Assembly: GCA_039024315.1 (NCBI GenBank)
Contig: JBCCQN010000136.1
Coordinates: 1 to 21,640 of the forward strand
DNA length: 21,640 nt
Direction: 5' to 3'
From: JBCAWW01 sp039024315
GTDB lineage: Bacteria; Bacteroidota; Bacteroidia; J057
Shown: one piece after another, positions 14,819 through 21,640 of the stretch
Position numbering within the stretch: the first letter of the stretch is position 1
How the letters are laid out: the number at the start of each line of letters is the position of its first letter
The notes under the pieces: generated by a model
What the model was told of the DNA's origin: nothing
What the model saw: only the letters and a program-made list of their open reading frames with translations
Databases searched by the model: none
Translations under genes and position numbers: made by a program

Positions 14819-15874
14819 ATGCGCTTTTTGTTATTCTTTTTATTGCCCAGCCTTCTGCTGTTAGTAGGCTGCCCTGATCCTAACACCAATGTTGAAAGCA
14901 ATTGGCCTCCAGAATTGGAAGGCTGGGATATAGCAGAGTTATCCGTTCTGCCAGCAGGAATTCAAAATGAAATCACCTTTTTTGATATCAATGACGGTAT
15001 CGTTTTCGGGCAAGGGATTTGGTTTTCCGATGACGGAGGCCGTTTCTGGACTGAGCGTTCTCCGCAGGAGGGAATAATAGTAGACGCTATCTCCTTTGAA
15101 AATTATCAAGAGGGCATTATTAGCTACCACACTGGCAATGGATCAGATGAACCCTTTGCTGTCTATATAGCCCAAACTAGCGACGCTGGTGAGAGTTGGA
15201 ATATTGGGCTAGTATTGGATTTCGACATTCCGGTAAGTGATTTATACTTTATCGATGGTTTTGATGGCTTCGCCATAGTACAAGGGCTGCCCAATGAATT
15301 TTACCGCAGCTTAGATGGCGGTGGTAGTTGGGAATTGGTAGAGGGAGTTGAGCCTAAAAGTGCCTCCTTTGCCGGAAGAGCCGATAATCAAAGTATTCAA
15401 TTTATTGACGAACAAAGAGGTTTTGTCTTGGCAGCAGATGGCAACCGTTGGTATGAAACCCAAGATGGCGGGGAAAGTTGGACTTCAGCACCCATAGGAG
15501 CCTTTTCGCCGAGGTCCTATCAATTTTTGAGTGAGGACAGTGTGTATTTCCTAGCAGAACGCTTATACCTTAGTACCGATGGAGGTACTACTGCTGAGCT
15601 TTTATCACAGGACATCTTTGATAGTTTTCTGGCTTTGCCGAACGCTAGTGTCATGGCTATGCGCTTCAAAAGATTTGATGGCAGCAATCCTGCACAATCG
15701 CTCAATTTTTTTACCTTGAGCTTTCGGGAAACGGGCAGTACAGCCTGGCAAGAAAGTCAAGAGGTAGTCAACTACTATTTTGAAGCATTTGTCACTACTG
15801 GTCCGACCCAAATATTGGGCTTGGCCATCGACGAACAAACGGCTGAGCGAAGACTCTACCGTTTGCAAAAATAA
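14819..15874 (+). CDS. Lipoprotein with Asp-box (BNR/YCF48-like) beta-propeller
   Basis: A 351-residue predicted lipoprotein: MRFLLFFLLPSLLLLVGC gives a lipid-anchored Cys at 18. The mature part carries Asp-box repeats SxDxGxxW: SDDGGRFWT, TSDAGESWN, SLDGGGSWE, TQDGGESWT and a degenerate STDGGTTAE. They are spaced as in YCF48/sortilin-like propellers. Hydrophobic strands of the form ISFENYQEGII and IQFIDEQRGFVL alternate with them. Asp-box propellers occur in sialidases, but no sialidase arginine triad or FRIP motif is seen, so a structural or binding role is more likely. It starts 4 bases after the T9SS protein stop, and its own TAA directly touches the ATG of the beta-galactosidase gene. 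The three are almost certainly co-translated and probably work together at the cell surface. Confidence 0.85.
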   Translation: MRFLLFFLLPSLLLLVGCPDPNTNVESNWPPELEGWDIAELSVLPAGIQNEITFFDINDGIVFGQGIWFSDDGGRFWTERSPQEGIIVDAISFENYQEGIISYHTGNGSDEPFAVYIAQTSDAGESWNIGLVLDFDIPVSDLYFIDGFDGFAIVQGLPNEFYRSLDGGGSWELVEGVEPKSASFAGRADNQSIQFIDEQRGFVLAADGNRWYETQDGGESWTSAPIGAFSPRSYQFLSEDSVYFLAERLYLSTDGGTTAELLSQDIFDSFLALPNASVMAMRFKRFDGSNPAQSLNFFTLSFRETGSTAWQESQEVVNYYFEAFVTTGPTQILGLAIDEQTAERRLYRLQK

Positions 15875-18800
15875 ATGTTCTACTCGCGCCTACTACTAGC
15901 TACACTACTTTTTATTGCCGCTTGCCAAAGCAGTCCACCTGATTGGATGAATGAGCAGGTATTTGCCATCAATAAACTGGCTCCTAGAGCCCACTTTTGG
16001 GCTTTTGAAAGCATCGAACTAGCCAAAATAGGCAATCCAGAAGCTTCACAATTTATTCAAAAACTCAATGGGGATTGGCAGTTCAGATTAGTACAAAAAC
16101 CAGCTGATACCATCCCCAATTTTCATCAAAAAAACTTTTCAGAGGTTTGGGGAACGATCCCTGTACCTGCTAATTGGGAGTTAGAGGGGCATGATGTCCC
16201 CCATTATTTGGATGAAGAATATCCCTTTCCGGCAAATCCCCCTTTTATACCAGATGATTATAATCCTGTGGGCGCTTATCGCCACACTTTTAGCGTTCCG
16301 CGCAGCTGGGCTGACAAAGAAATCATCCTCAAATTTGGTGCCGTCAAATCTGCCTTTTACCTCTGGGTCAACGGCCAAAAGGTAGGCTATAGTCAAGGTT
16401 CTAAATTACCCGCAGAATTTCGAATCACGGATTATGTGCAGGAAGGAGAAAATTTGCTTGCCCTTCAGGTTTTCCGTTGGAGCGATGGTAGTTATTTAGA
16501 AGGTCAAGACTTTTGGCGCATTAGCGGGATTGAACGCGATGTGTTTTTGTATGCTATCCCCAAAGTTTCGATTTGGGATTATGAGATCAAGGCTCATTGG
16601 GATCCTAAAACCCAAAAGGCAACGATTGATCCCGTCATTTGGTTGGAAAATTTCGATCACGATTTGGATTCTCTTTATAATCTAAGGCTAAACGTGATCA
16701 ATGGAGACACCAGCTTTCATATTCATTACACTAAATTTATCCAGCTTGAAGGGCAAGAGCCCATAAAAAAGTATCGTCTCGGAGAAATCGAAATCCTGAT
16801 GACCAAAGCTTGGTCTGCTGAATCTCCTAAGCTGTATGATTTTTGGCTCGTCTTTCAAGATGCTGAGGGAAACGTTCTGCAAAGCATAAAACAAAAAATA
16901 GGCTTTCGAGATGTGAGGATAGAGGACGGTAATCTCAAAGTCAATGGACAAGTGATTCGGGTAAAAGGAGTCAATCGCCATGAGCATGATCCCCTCAAGG
17001 GGCATGTAATGGATGAGGCATCTATGATTAAGGACATTGAGTTGATGAAACGTAATAACATTAATGCAGTGCGTACCGCCCACTACCCTAACCATCCTCG
17101 CTTTTATGAGCTTTGTGATCAGTATGGCCTCTATGTAGTGGACGAAGCCAATATTGAATCCCACGGCCTCAGAATCGATGATCCAGACCTTACCCTCGGT
17201 AATCGCCCTAATTGGGAGGCAGCGCATATGGATCGTCTCCAAAGAATGCTAGAGCGCGACAAAAACCATCCTTCCATCATCACTTGGTCTCTAGGCAACG
17301 AAGCAGGCTTTGGCGTCAACTTTAAGTCCCTCTACACTTGGGCCAAGGAGCGTGATCCAAGTCGCCCAGTACAATATGAGATGGCCCAAAACACGGCTTT
17401 CTCTGATATTCAAGCCCCCATGTATCATTACCCTGATCGGATCGCCCAATATGGAGACACGGCGATTCAAAAACCCCTCATCCTTTGTGAATACGCGCAT
17501 GCCATGGGGAATAGCGTAGGCAATTTTCAGGATTATTGGGATACCATCAACAAATACAAAGCCTTGCAAGGCGGATTTATTTGGGATTGGGTCGATCAAG
17601 GCCTACGCAAACATACTGAGGCGGGGGAACCCTACTGGGCCTATGGCGGTGATTTTGAGCATGGTACCGTCGAAAATGACTCTAATTTTTGTATCAATGG
17701 GTTGGTGGCCGCCGATCGCAGACCGCACCCTCACCTCATGGAAGTCCAAAAGGTCTATCAGCCAGTTCAGTTTACTGTCGATGAAGAAATGCACTTTGGT
17801 CAAGAGATGATTTTACCTACGGTTTGGATAGAAAATCAGTTTGATTTCCGTAATCTAGAAGGGCTTTACCTCAATTGGCAATTGATCAGCGAAGGGCAAA
17901 TCATAGCCCAAAAAGTACAGCCAGCCCCTAATCTTGCTCCGCATAAAAGTATCGAACTCAGCCCGCCACTTGCCTTTTTCAAGCCTAAGAAAGCGCAGGA
18001 ATACTTTCTCAATGTCAGCCTGACCCAAAGCCAAGCTCGCAATGGAGTGCCAGCAGCTAGTACGATCGCCAGAGAACAGTTTTTAGTTAAGCATCCTTTA
18101 GCTAAGTCTCTCCGCCTCGCGGAACGCTTGCCTCGTTTAAGCCTAAAGGCTATTCAAGCCTACCCAACTGATACGAGTCTAGTCTATCGCTCGGATAAAT
18201 TTCTAGTGGTGATCTCCCGTAAAACAGGCTTAATTAGTCGCTATGAATATCAGGATCAGCCGTATTTAAAGGAGCCCATCAGACCCGATTTTTGGCGTGC
18301 CCCTACGGACAATGATCTGGGTTATGCCATGCCGGTCAAGATGGGCTATTGGCACTTTGTCCATCAAAAGCTCGCCCTCAAGGAAGTCCAAATCAAAGAA
18401 GAAGCCCGAGAAAAAGTACACCTAATCAGTAAGTTTGACTTACCGGATCAAGGAGGCACTCTTGAAATCGAATATGAAATTTTGGTTGATGGATGGATCA
18501 AAGTTTCCTATCATTTAGCGGCCAATGCTCAACTTCCTCAGCCCCCACGGGTAGGAATGCAAACCGCGCTCATCGAAGGCTTTGATTTTTTTAAGTGGTT
18601 TGGACGTGGACCTCACGAAAACTATTGGGATCGCAAAACTTCGGCTTTTGTTAATGTTTATTCCGCTGCTGTCTGGGATCTTTATCACCCTTACGTAAGG
18701 CCACAGGAGTTTGGTAATTTATCAGATGTTCGTTGGTGTGTTCTCACCAATCAAGGGGGCAAAGGTCTCTTTGTAGGCAGTGAAGGTTTGCTCAACACCA

Positions 18801-19069
18801 GAGCTATGCACTTTGTCAATGCGGACATAGATGTTTACGGCACTGGCAGTCCTAACTGGCACCCTACGGATATCAGAAAACGACCTCTCACTACGCTGAA
18901 CATTGATTATCTACAAATGGGACTAGGCGGCGATAACAGTTGGCGCGCTATGCCTCATCCCGAATATCGGATCAATCTTGATCAAGGCCCCTTGCACTAT
19001 ACTTTTTGTTTCAAAGGCTTTGATACGCAAAAGACGGCTCCCTTTACCCTTTACAAACAACTCCCCTAA
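15875..19069 (+). CDS. Glycoside hydrolase family 2 beta-galactosidase, lipoprotein
   Basis: A 1064-residue LacZ-type family 2 enzyme with a lipoprotein signal (lipobox IAAC, Cys17), so anchored in the periplasm or at the outer membrane, unlike cytoplasmic E. coli LacZ. Domain order is full-length: N-terminal sugar-binding jelly roll (about 60-240; DVPHYLDEEYPFPANPP, QGSKLPAEFRI), Ig-like domain, TIM barrel, a second Ig-like domain (DUF4981) and the C-terminal Bgal_small_N domain (about 770-1060). Barrel motifs: GVNRHEHDP, NAVRTAHYPN, VDEANIESHG (metal site in LacZ), SLGNEAGFG with acid/base E476, and LCEYAHAMGN with nucleophile E539. The C-terminal tryptophan region MGLGGDNSW is present. All key residues are intact. 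It hydrolyses terminal beta-galactosides (family knowledge), but the natural glycan is unknown. Its start touches the upstream stop, and its TAA overlaps the lysA-like ATG by one base. Confidence 0.93.
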   Translation: MFYSRLLLATLLFIAACQSSPPDWMNEQVFAINKLAPRAHFWAFESIELAKIGNPEASQFIQKLNGDWQFRLVQKPADTIPNFHQKNFSEVWGTIPVPANWELEGHDVPHYLDEEYPFPANPPFIPDDYNPVGAYRHTFSVPRSWADKEIILKFGAVKSAFYLWVNGQKVGYSQGSKLPAEFRITDYVQEGENLLALQVFRWSDGSYLEGQDFWRISGIERDVFLYAIPKVSIWDYEIKAHWDPKTQKATIDPVIWLENFDHDLDSLYNLRLNVINGDTSFHIHYTKFIQLEGQEPIKKYRLGEIEILMTKAWSAESPKLYDFWLVFQDAEGNVLQSIKQKIGFRDVRIEDGNLKVNGQVIRVKGVNRHEHDPLKGHVMDEASMIKDIELMKRNNINAVRTAHYPNHPRFYELCDQYGLYVVDEANIESHGLRIDDPDLTLGNRPNWEAAHMDRLQRMLERDKNHPSIITWSLGNEAGFGVNFKSLYTWAKERDPSRPVQYEMAQNTAFSDIQAPMYHYPDRIAQYGDTAIQKPLILCEYAHAMGNSVGNFQDYWDTINKYKALQGGFIWDWVDQGLRKHTEAGEPYWAYGGDFEHGTVENDSNFCINGLVAADRRPHPHLMEVQKVYQPVQFTVDEEMHFGQEMILPTVWIENQFDFRNLEGLYLNWQLISEGQIIAQKVQPAPNLAPHKSIELSPPLAFFKPKKAQEYFLNVSLTQSQARNGVPAASTIAREQFLVKHPLAKSLRLAERLPRLSLKAIQAYPTDTSLVYRSDKFLVVISRKTGLISRYEYQDQPYLKEPIRPDFWRAPTDNDLGYAMPVKMGYWHFVHQKLALKEVQIKEEAREKVHLISKFDLPDQGGTLEIEYEILVDGWIKVSYHLAANAQLPQPPRVGMQTALIEGFDFFKWFGRGPHENYWDRKTSAFVNVYSAAVWDLYHPYVRPQEFGNLSDVRWCVLTNQGGKGLFVGSEGLLNTRAMHFVNADIDVYGTGSPNWHPTDIRKRPLTTLNIDYLQMGLGGDNSWRAMPHPEYRINLDQGPLHYTFCFKGFDTQKTAPFTLYKQLP

Positions 19070-20295
19070 TGCAAGCATTTTGCCCCGATTTAGCTACAGC
19101 CGAAACGCTTTTATCTGAATATGGCTCTCCGCTTTATGTTTATGATGCCGAGAATATGTTAGCCCAACTAGCCTCTTTTCGGCAGGCTTTTAGTGGTTTA
19201 CCGATTAAGGTGCATTATGCCGCCAAAGCCCTCAGTAATCTCAACGTCTTGGCAGTTTTTCAAAAGGCGGGAACGGGTTTGGATACAGTATCGCTTGCAG
19301 AAGTAGAGATGGGATTGATGGTAGGCTTTGAGCCTCAGGATATTGTCTTCACCCCCAATTGTGTAGATTTCTCTGAGATAGCGAGCGCGGTGGGTAAGGG
19401 AGTTCGTATCAATATCGAAAATCTCTCCAATCTAGCCGCCTTCGGCGAACGCTACGGCTCTACTTACCCCTGCTGCATCCGTTTACACCCAGATATCCAA
19501 GCCAGTAAGCAAACCGAAAAAATCGCCGCTTGGCATCGTCAATCTAAGTTTGGCATTGCGCGTACCCAAATTGCTACCGTCCACGAGTTACGGCAGCAGT
19601 TCCAGCTCCAGATTGAAGGGATCCACCTTCATTCTAGTTCCAAGATCATGAATCCAGAGGTTTTTAGAGAGGGTGTAAAAACTGTGATGGATTTGGCGAT
19701 GGCTTTTCCAGACCTACGTTATTTAGACTTTGGCGGGGGTATCAGAGTCAATTACAGAGAGGAGGAAGCTCCGATCGATTTAGCGTTACTGGGAGCGGAG
19801 ATGAGGCCTTTGTATGCCGACTTCGTCGAACGCTACGGTCGAGAGTTGGAAATCTGGTTTGAGCCAGGACGCTATTTGGTAGGGCCAGCGGGAGTCCTCC
19901 TTTGTCAGGTCGTTTTGAGCAAAAACAATGGCCACATCGATATCCTTGGCTTGGACACAGGCTTCAACCATTTGATCAGACCCATGATGTACGACGCCTA
20001 TCACCAGATCGTCAATCTTTCGCGTTCGGCGCAGCCGTCTCATAAATATAATATCGTCGGTAACATTTGCGAAATCGACAACTTCGCCGTCCAGCGGACA
20101 ATGCCTCAATCTGAAAAAGGAGACATTATGGCCATCCTCCACGCAGGCGCTTACGGATTTAGCATGGCTTCCCAATACAATAGCCGCTACAGACCGGCAG
20201 AGGTCATAATAACCCAAAACAAAGCGCGACTTATCCGTAAAAGAGAGGTATATGCGGATTTGCTACATCACCAAGTTTGGGACCAAAGCCCATAG
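19069..20295 (+). CDS. lysA: Diaminopimelate decarboxylase-type PLP decarboxylase (LysA)
   Basis: A 408-residue fold-III PLP decarboxylase, called as LysA, which converts meso-diaminopimelate to L-lysine. Seen: the PLP-binding lysine K53 in HYAAKAL; the phosphate-binding glycines G222-G224 in DFGGGIRVNY; EPGRYL (E265-R268); the substrate/active-site CE pair C334-E335 in VGNICEIDNF; and Y362 in AGAYGFSMASQYNSRYRPAE. The stretch GFNHLIRPMMYDAYH is characteristic of LysA. Length is normal. The start ATG overlaps the beta-galactosidase TAA by one base (TAATG), so expression is tied to an unrelated envelope enzyme, which is odd for a biosynthetic gene. Alternatives within the fold are carboxynorspermidine decarboxylase or another LysA-like amino acid decarboxylase. 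The RPMMYDAYH and CE motifs favour LysA. Confidence 0.88.
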   Translation: MQAFCPDLATAETLLSEYGSPLYVYDAENMLAQLASFRQAFSGLPIKVHYAAKALSNLNVLAVFQKAGTGLDTVSLAEVEMGLMVGFEPQDIVFTPNCVDFSEIASAVGKGVRINIENLSNLAAFGERYGSTYPCCIRLHPDIQASKQTEKIAAWHRQSKFGIARTQIATVHELRQQFQLQIEGIHLHSSSKIMNPEVFREGVKTVMDLAMAFPDLRYLDFGGGIRVNYREEEAPIDLALLGAEMRPLYADFVERYGRELEIWFEPGRYLVGPAGVLLCQVVLSKNNGHIDILGLDTGFNHLIRPMMYDAYHQIVNLSRSAQPSHKYNIVGNICEIDNFAVQRTMPQSEKGDIMAILHAGAYGFSMASQYNSRYRPAEVIITQNKARLIRKREVYADLLHHQVWDQSP

Positions 20296-20324
20296 TCAGA
20301 TGTAATTGATCACAAACAAAACTC

Positions 20325-20356
20325 ATTGTAAGCGACGCATATTTTAAGTACTTTTG
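20325..20356 (+). promoter_or_regulatory. Bacteroidota-type promoter of the E1 gene
   Basis: ATTG (20325-20328) is followed after 20 bases by TACTTTTG (20349-20356), an exact match to the Bacteroidota -7 element TAnnTTTG with a proper -33 TTG. Transcription should start near 20362, giving a leader of about 65 bases before the ATG at 20429. Confidence 0.7.
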
Positions 20357-20357
20357 C

Positions 20358-20412
20358 GGCGAAATCGATTACAAATTTCGCCAGAGAACTGACGCTTCCA
20401 GCGAAAATTCGC
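20358..20412 (+). promoter_or_regulatory. Repeated GCGAAA dyads in the E1 gene leader
   Basis: GGCGAAAT (20358-20365) and ATTTCGCC (20375-20382) form a perfect 8-base inverted repeat with a 9-base spacer at the predicted transcription start. A second dyad, GCGAA-AA-TTCGC (20401-20412), repeats the same half-site 19 bases further on. Shared half-sites in two dyads suggest a dimeric regulator bound twice, or two leader hairpins. No known regulator is recognised. Confidence 0.45.
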
Positions 20413-20428
20413 CCAAACCCTAACCGAG

Positions 20429-21640
20429 ATGACAGTGGAAATCAAAGATACCCCTCTTAGCACCAGTTTTTCTTTCACCGCCGACACTGCCTTAGCCGAC
20501 TACCGCATGATGTATCAGAGCAGGCAAGCTAGTCTTATCGGTCGAAAGGAAGTTTTGACAGGTAAAGCTAAGTTTGGCATCTTTGGTGGCGGTAAAGAAT
20601 TACCCCAGATCGCCATGGCCAAAGCTTTTCGCAATGGCGACATCCGCTCGGGTTATTATCGAGATCAAACCTTTGCCTTCGCTTCTGGCATTGCTGATAT
20701 CAAGCAGTTTTTTGCCCAACTCTATGCCAACCCCAATTTGGATTTAGAGCCTCATTCAGGGGGGCGGCAGATGAACAGTCACTTTGCCAGTCGTCATTTT
20801 GATGAGGACGGCAATTGGCTCAAACTGACCGATATCCCCCAAAGTTCTGCTGACGGTTCGCCCACGGCTTCGCAAATGCCCCGACTGGTGGGATTGGCTC
20901 AGGCCTCCAAGATATATCGCCAAGTACCGCAGGCGGACCCAGAGCAAAATTTCTCCCGCAATGGAGAAGAAATTGCCTTTGGCACAATTGGCAACGCGAG
21001 CTGTGCTGAAGGACACTTTTGGGAAACCCTCAATGCTATCGGGGTCCTCCAAGCGCCCATGATTATCTCTATTTGGGATGATGAATATGGCATCTCTGTT
21101 TCCAATGAGTATCAGCTTACCTCAGATCTCAGTGAGATGGTTTCTGGCTTCCAACGCACCAAGGACCGTAGAGGATTTGATATTTATCGCGTCAAGGGCT
21201 GGGACTACGAAGCCTTGGTAGAGACCTACCAAAAAGCGGCAGCAACGGCCCGAGAGCATCATATTCCGGCCATCATCCACGTTGTAGAAGTTACCCAACC
21301 TCAGGGACACTCTACCTCCGGCAGCCATGAAAGGTACAAAAGTAAAGAGCGCCTAGAGTGGGAAAAGCAACATGACTGCTTGCTCAAAATGCGTGAATAC
21401 GTCTTGGAAAAAGGCTACGCTAGCGAACAGGAATTATTGGATTGGGAAAAGGAAGACCGCAAACTTGTACGTCGCCTCAAAAATGAAGCTTGGGCCGAAT
21501 ACCAAGCCCCGATCAAGCAAAAGATCCAGGAATTGATCAACATGATTGCTGACATCGCAGCTATTTCGGCGCAAAAGGAAAAGCTCGAGACCATTGCTTT
21601 GCAACTACGCAAAATTTTAGAACCAGCCCGTAGAGAAGCG
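20429..21640 (+). CDS. Thiamine-diphosphate 2-oxoacid dehydrogenase E1, alpha part (3' end outside window)
   Basis: The first 404 codons of an E1 component, open to the right edge. The frame begins MTVEIKDTPLSTSFSF at ATG 20429, about 65 bases after a good promoter. Seen: YRMMYQSRQASLIGRKEVL at the start, SGYYRDQTFAFASGI, HSGGRQMNSHF, and the thiamine-diphosphate region GTIGNASCAEGHFWETLNAI (through N189) ending in WDDEYGIS (D217-D218). The typical E1-alpha tail GHSTSGSHERYKS comes after. This fits the fused alpha-beta E1 (about 800 residues) found in Bacteroidota, called 2-oxoisovalerate or pyruvate dehydrogenase E1. The beta half would lie beyond the window (inference). The reaction is decarboxylation of a 2-oxoacid and acyl transfer to the lipoyl group of E2. 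Unusually, the cofactor motif reads GN...DD where the classical one is GDG...NN. Confidence 0.88.
   Translation, partial: MTVEIKDTPLSTSFSFTADTALADYRMMYQSRQASLIGRKEVLTGKAKFGIFGGGKELPQIAMAKAFRNGDIRSGYYRDQTFAFASGIADIKQFFAQLYANPNLDLEPHSGGRQMNSHFASRHFDEDGNWLKLTDIPQSSADGSPTASQMPRLVGLAQASKIYRQVPQADPEQNFSRNGEEIAFGTIGNASCAEGHFWETLNAIGVLQAPMIISIWDDEYGISVSNEYQLTSDLSEMVSGFQRTKDRRGFDIYRVKGWDYEALVETYQKAAATAREHHIPAIIHVVEVTQPQGHSTSGSHERYKSKERLEWEKQHDCLLKMREYVLEKGYASEQELLDWEKEDRKLVRRLKNEAWAEYQAPIKQKIQELINMIADIAAISAQKEKLETIALQLRKILEPARREA

Noticed and set aside
14819..15874. Sialidase from Asp-box repeats
   Set aside because: No arginine triad, FRIP motif or catalytic tyrosine pattern is visible. The repeats fit a YCF48-like propeller.
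16688..17242. 184-codon open frame on the minus strand inside the beta-galactosidase gene
   Set aside because: Shadow of the catalytic barrel coding sequence, with no domain character.
19786..20217. 143-codon open frame on the minus strand inside lysA
   Set aside because: Antisense to conserved LysA motifs, with no ribosome site or recognisable family.
20756..21612. Several minus-strand frames of 65-98 codons near the right edge
   Set aside because: All are shadows of the E1 gene that runs open on the plus strand from 20429 to the end of the window.

Overview
The window looks like chromosomal DNA of a marine or aquatic Bacteroidota, most probably a Saprospiria/Lewinella-like lineage (inference). 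The signs are a type IX secretion (T9SS) type-B sorting domain on a 1485-residue surface protein, four lipoproteins with lipoboxes, a YHYH protein, generally weak Shine-Dalgarno sequences, a Bacteroidota-type promoter (TTG-20-TAnnTTTG), and a 2-oxoacid dehydrogenase E1 of the type that is fused alpha/beta in this phylum. I see no mobile element, CRISPR array, tRNA or rRNA.

Layout. (1) 1-3545, minus strand: a four-gene operon with overlapping or nearly overlapping ends. In order of transcription it encodes a tartrate/isopropylmalate-type beta-decarboxylating dehydrogenase, a cyclase/formamidase-family metal hydrolase, a DUF1537 four-carbon acid-sugar kinase, and an MFS transporter cut by the window edge. 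(2) 3782-6349, plus strand, divergent from it: a secreted putative glycoside hydrolase with DUF5060 and a GH115-C-like N-terminal domain. (3) 6350-8423, minus strand: a DUF6157 protein, a MORN-repeat lipoprotein and a YHYH lipoprotein. (4) 8608-10147, minus strand: a tight operon of a DtxR/MntR-type regulator, a FlK-like hotdog thioesterase and SmpB. (5) 10357-20295, plus strand: a tight run of a large T9SS beta-propeller/PKD surface protein, an Asp-box propeller lipoprotein, a family 2 beta-galactosidase lipoprotein and diaminopimelate decarboxylase. (6) 20429-end: the alpha half of a thiamine-diphosphate E1 component behind its own promoter.

How the genes may work together. Region 1 reads as a compact catabolic pathway. 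An acid sugar, or a lactone or amide form of it, is imported, perhaps opened by the hydrolase, phosphorylated on O4 by the DUF1537 kinase, and oxidatively decarboxylated to a triose phosphate by the dehydrogenase. In described DUF1537 pathways the dehydrogenase step is done by PdxA2, or the route uses LtnD plus OtnI and OtnC. Here an isocitrate/isopropylmalate-superfamily enzyme sits in that place, and this is the best candidate in the window for an undescribed pathway. The divergent secreted hydrolase may supply the sugar. Region 5 couples surface and envelope glycan-related proteins to a lysine-biosynthesis enzyme by start/stop overlap.

Limits: all family calls come from reading motifs and remembered family features. 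No database search or structure prediction was run.
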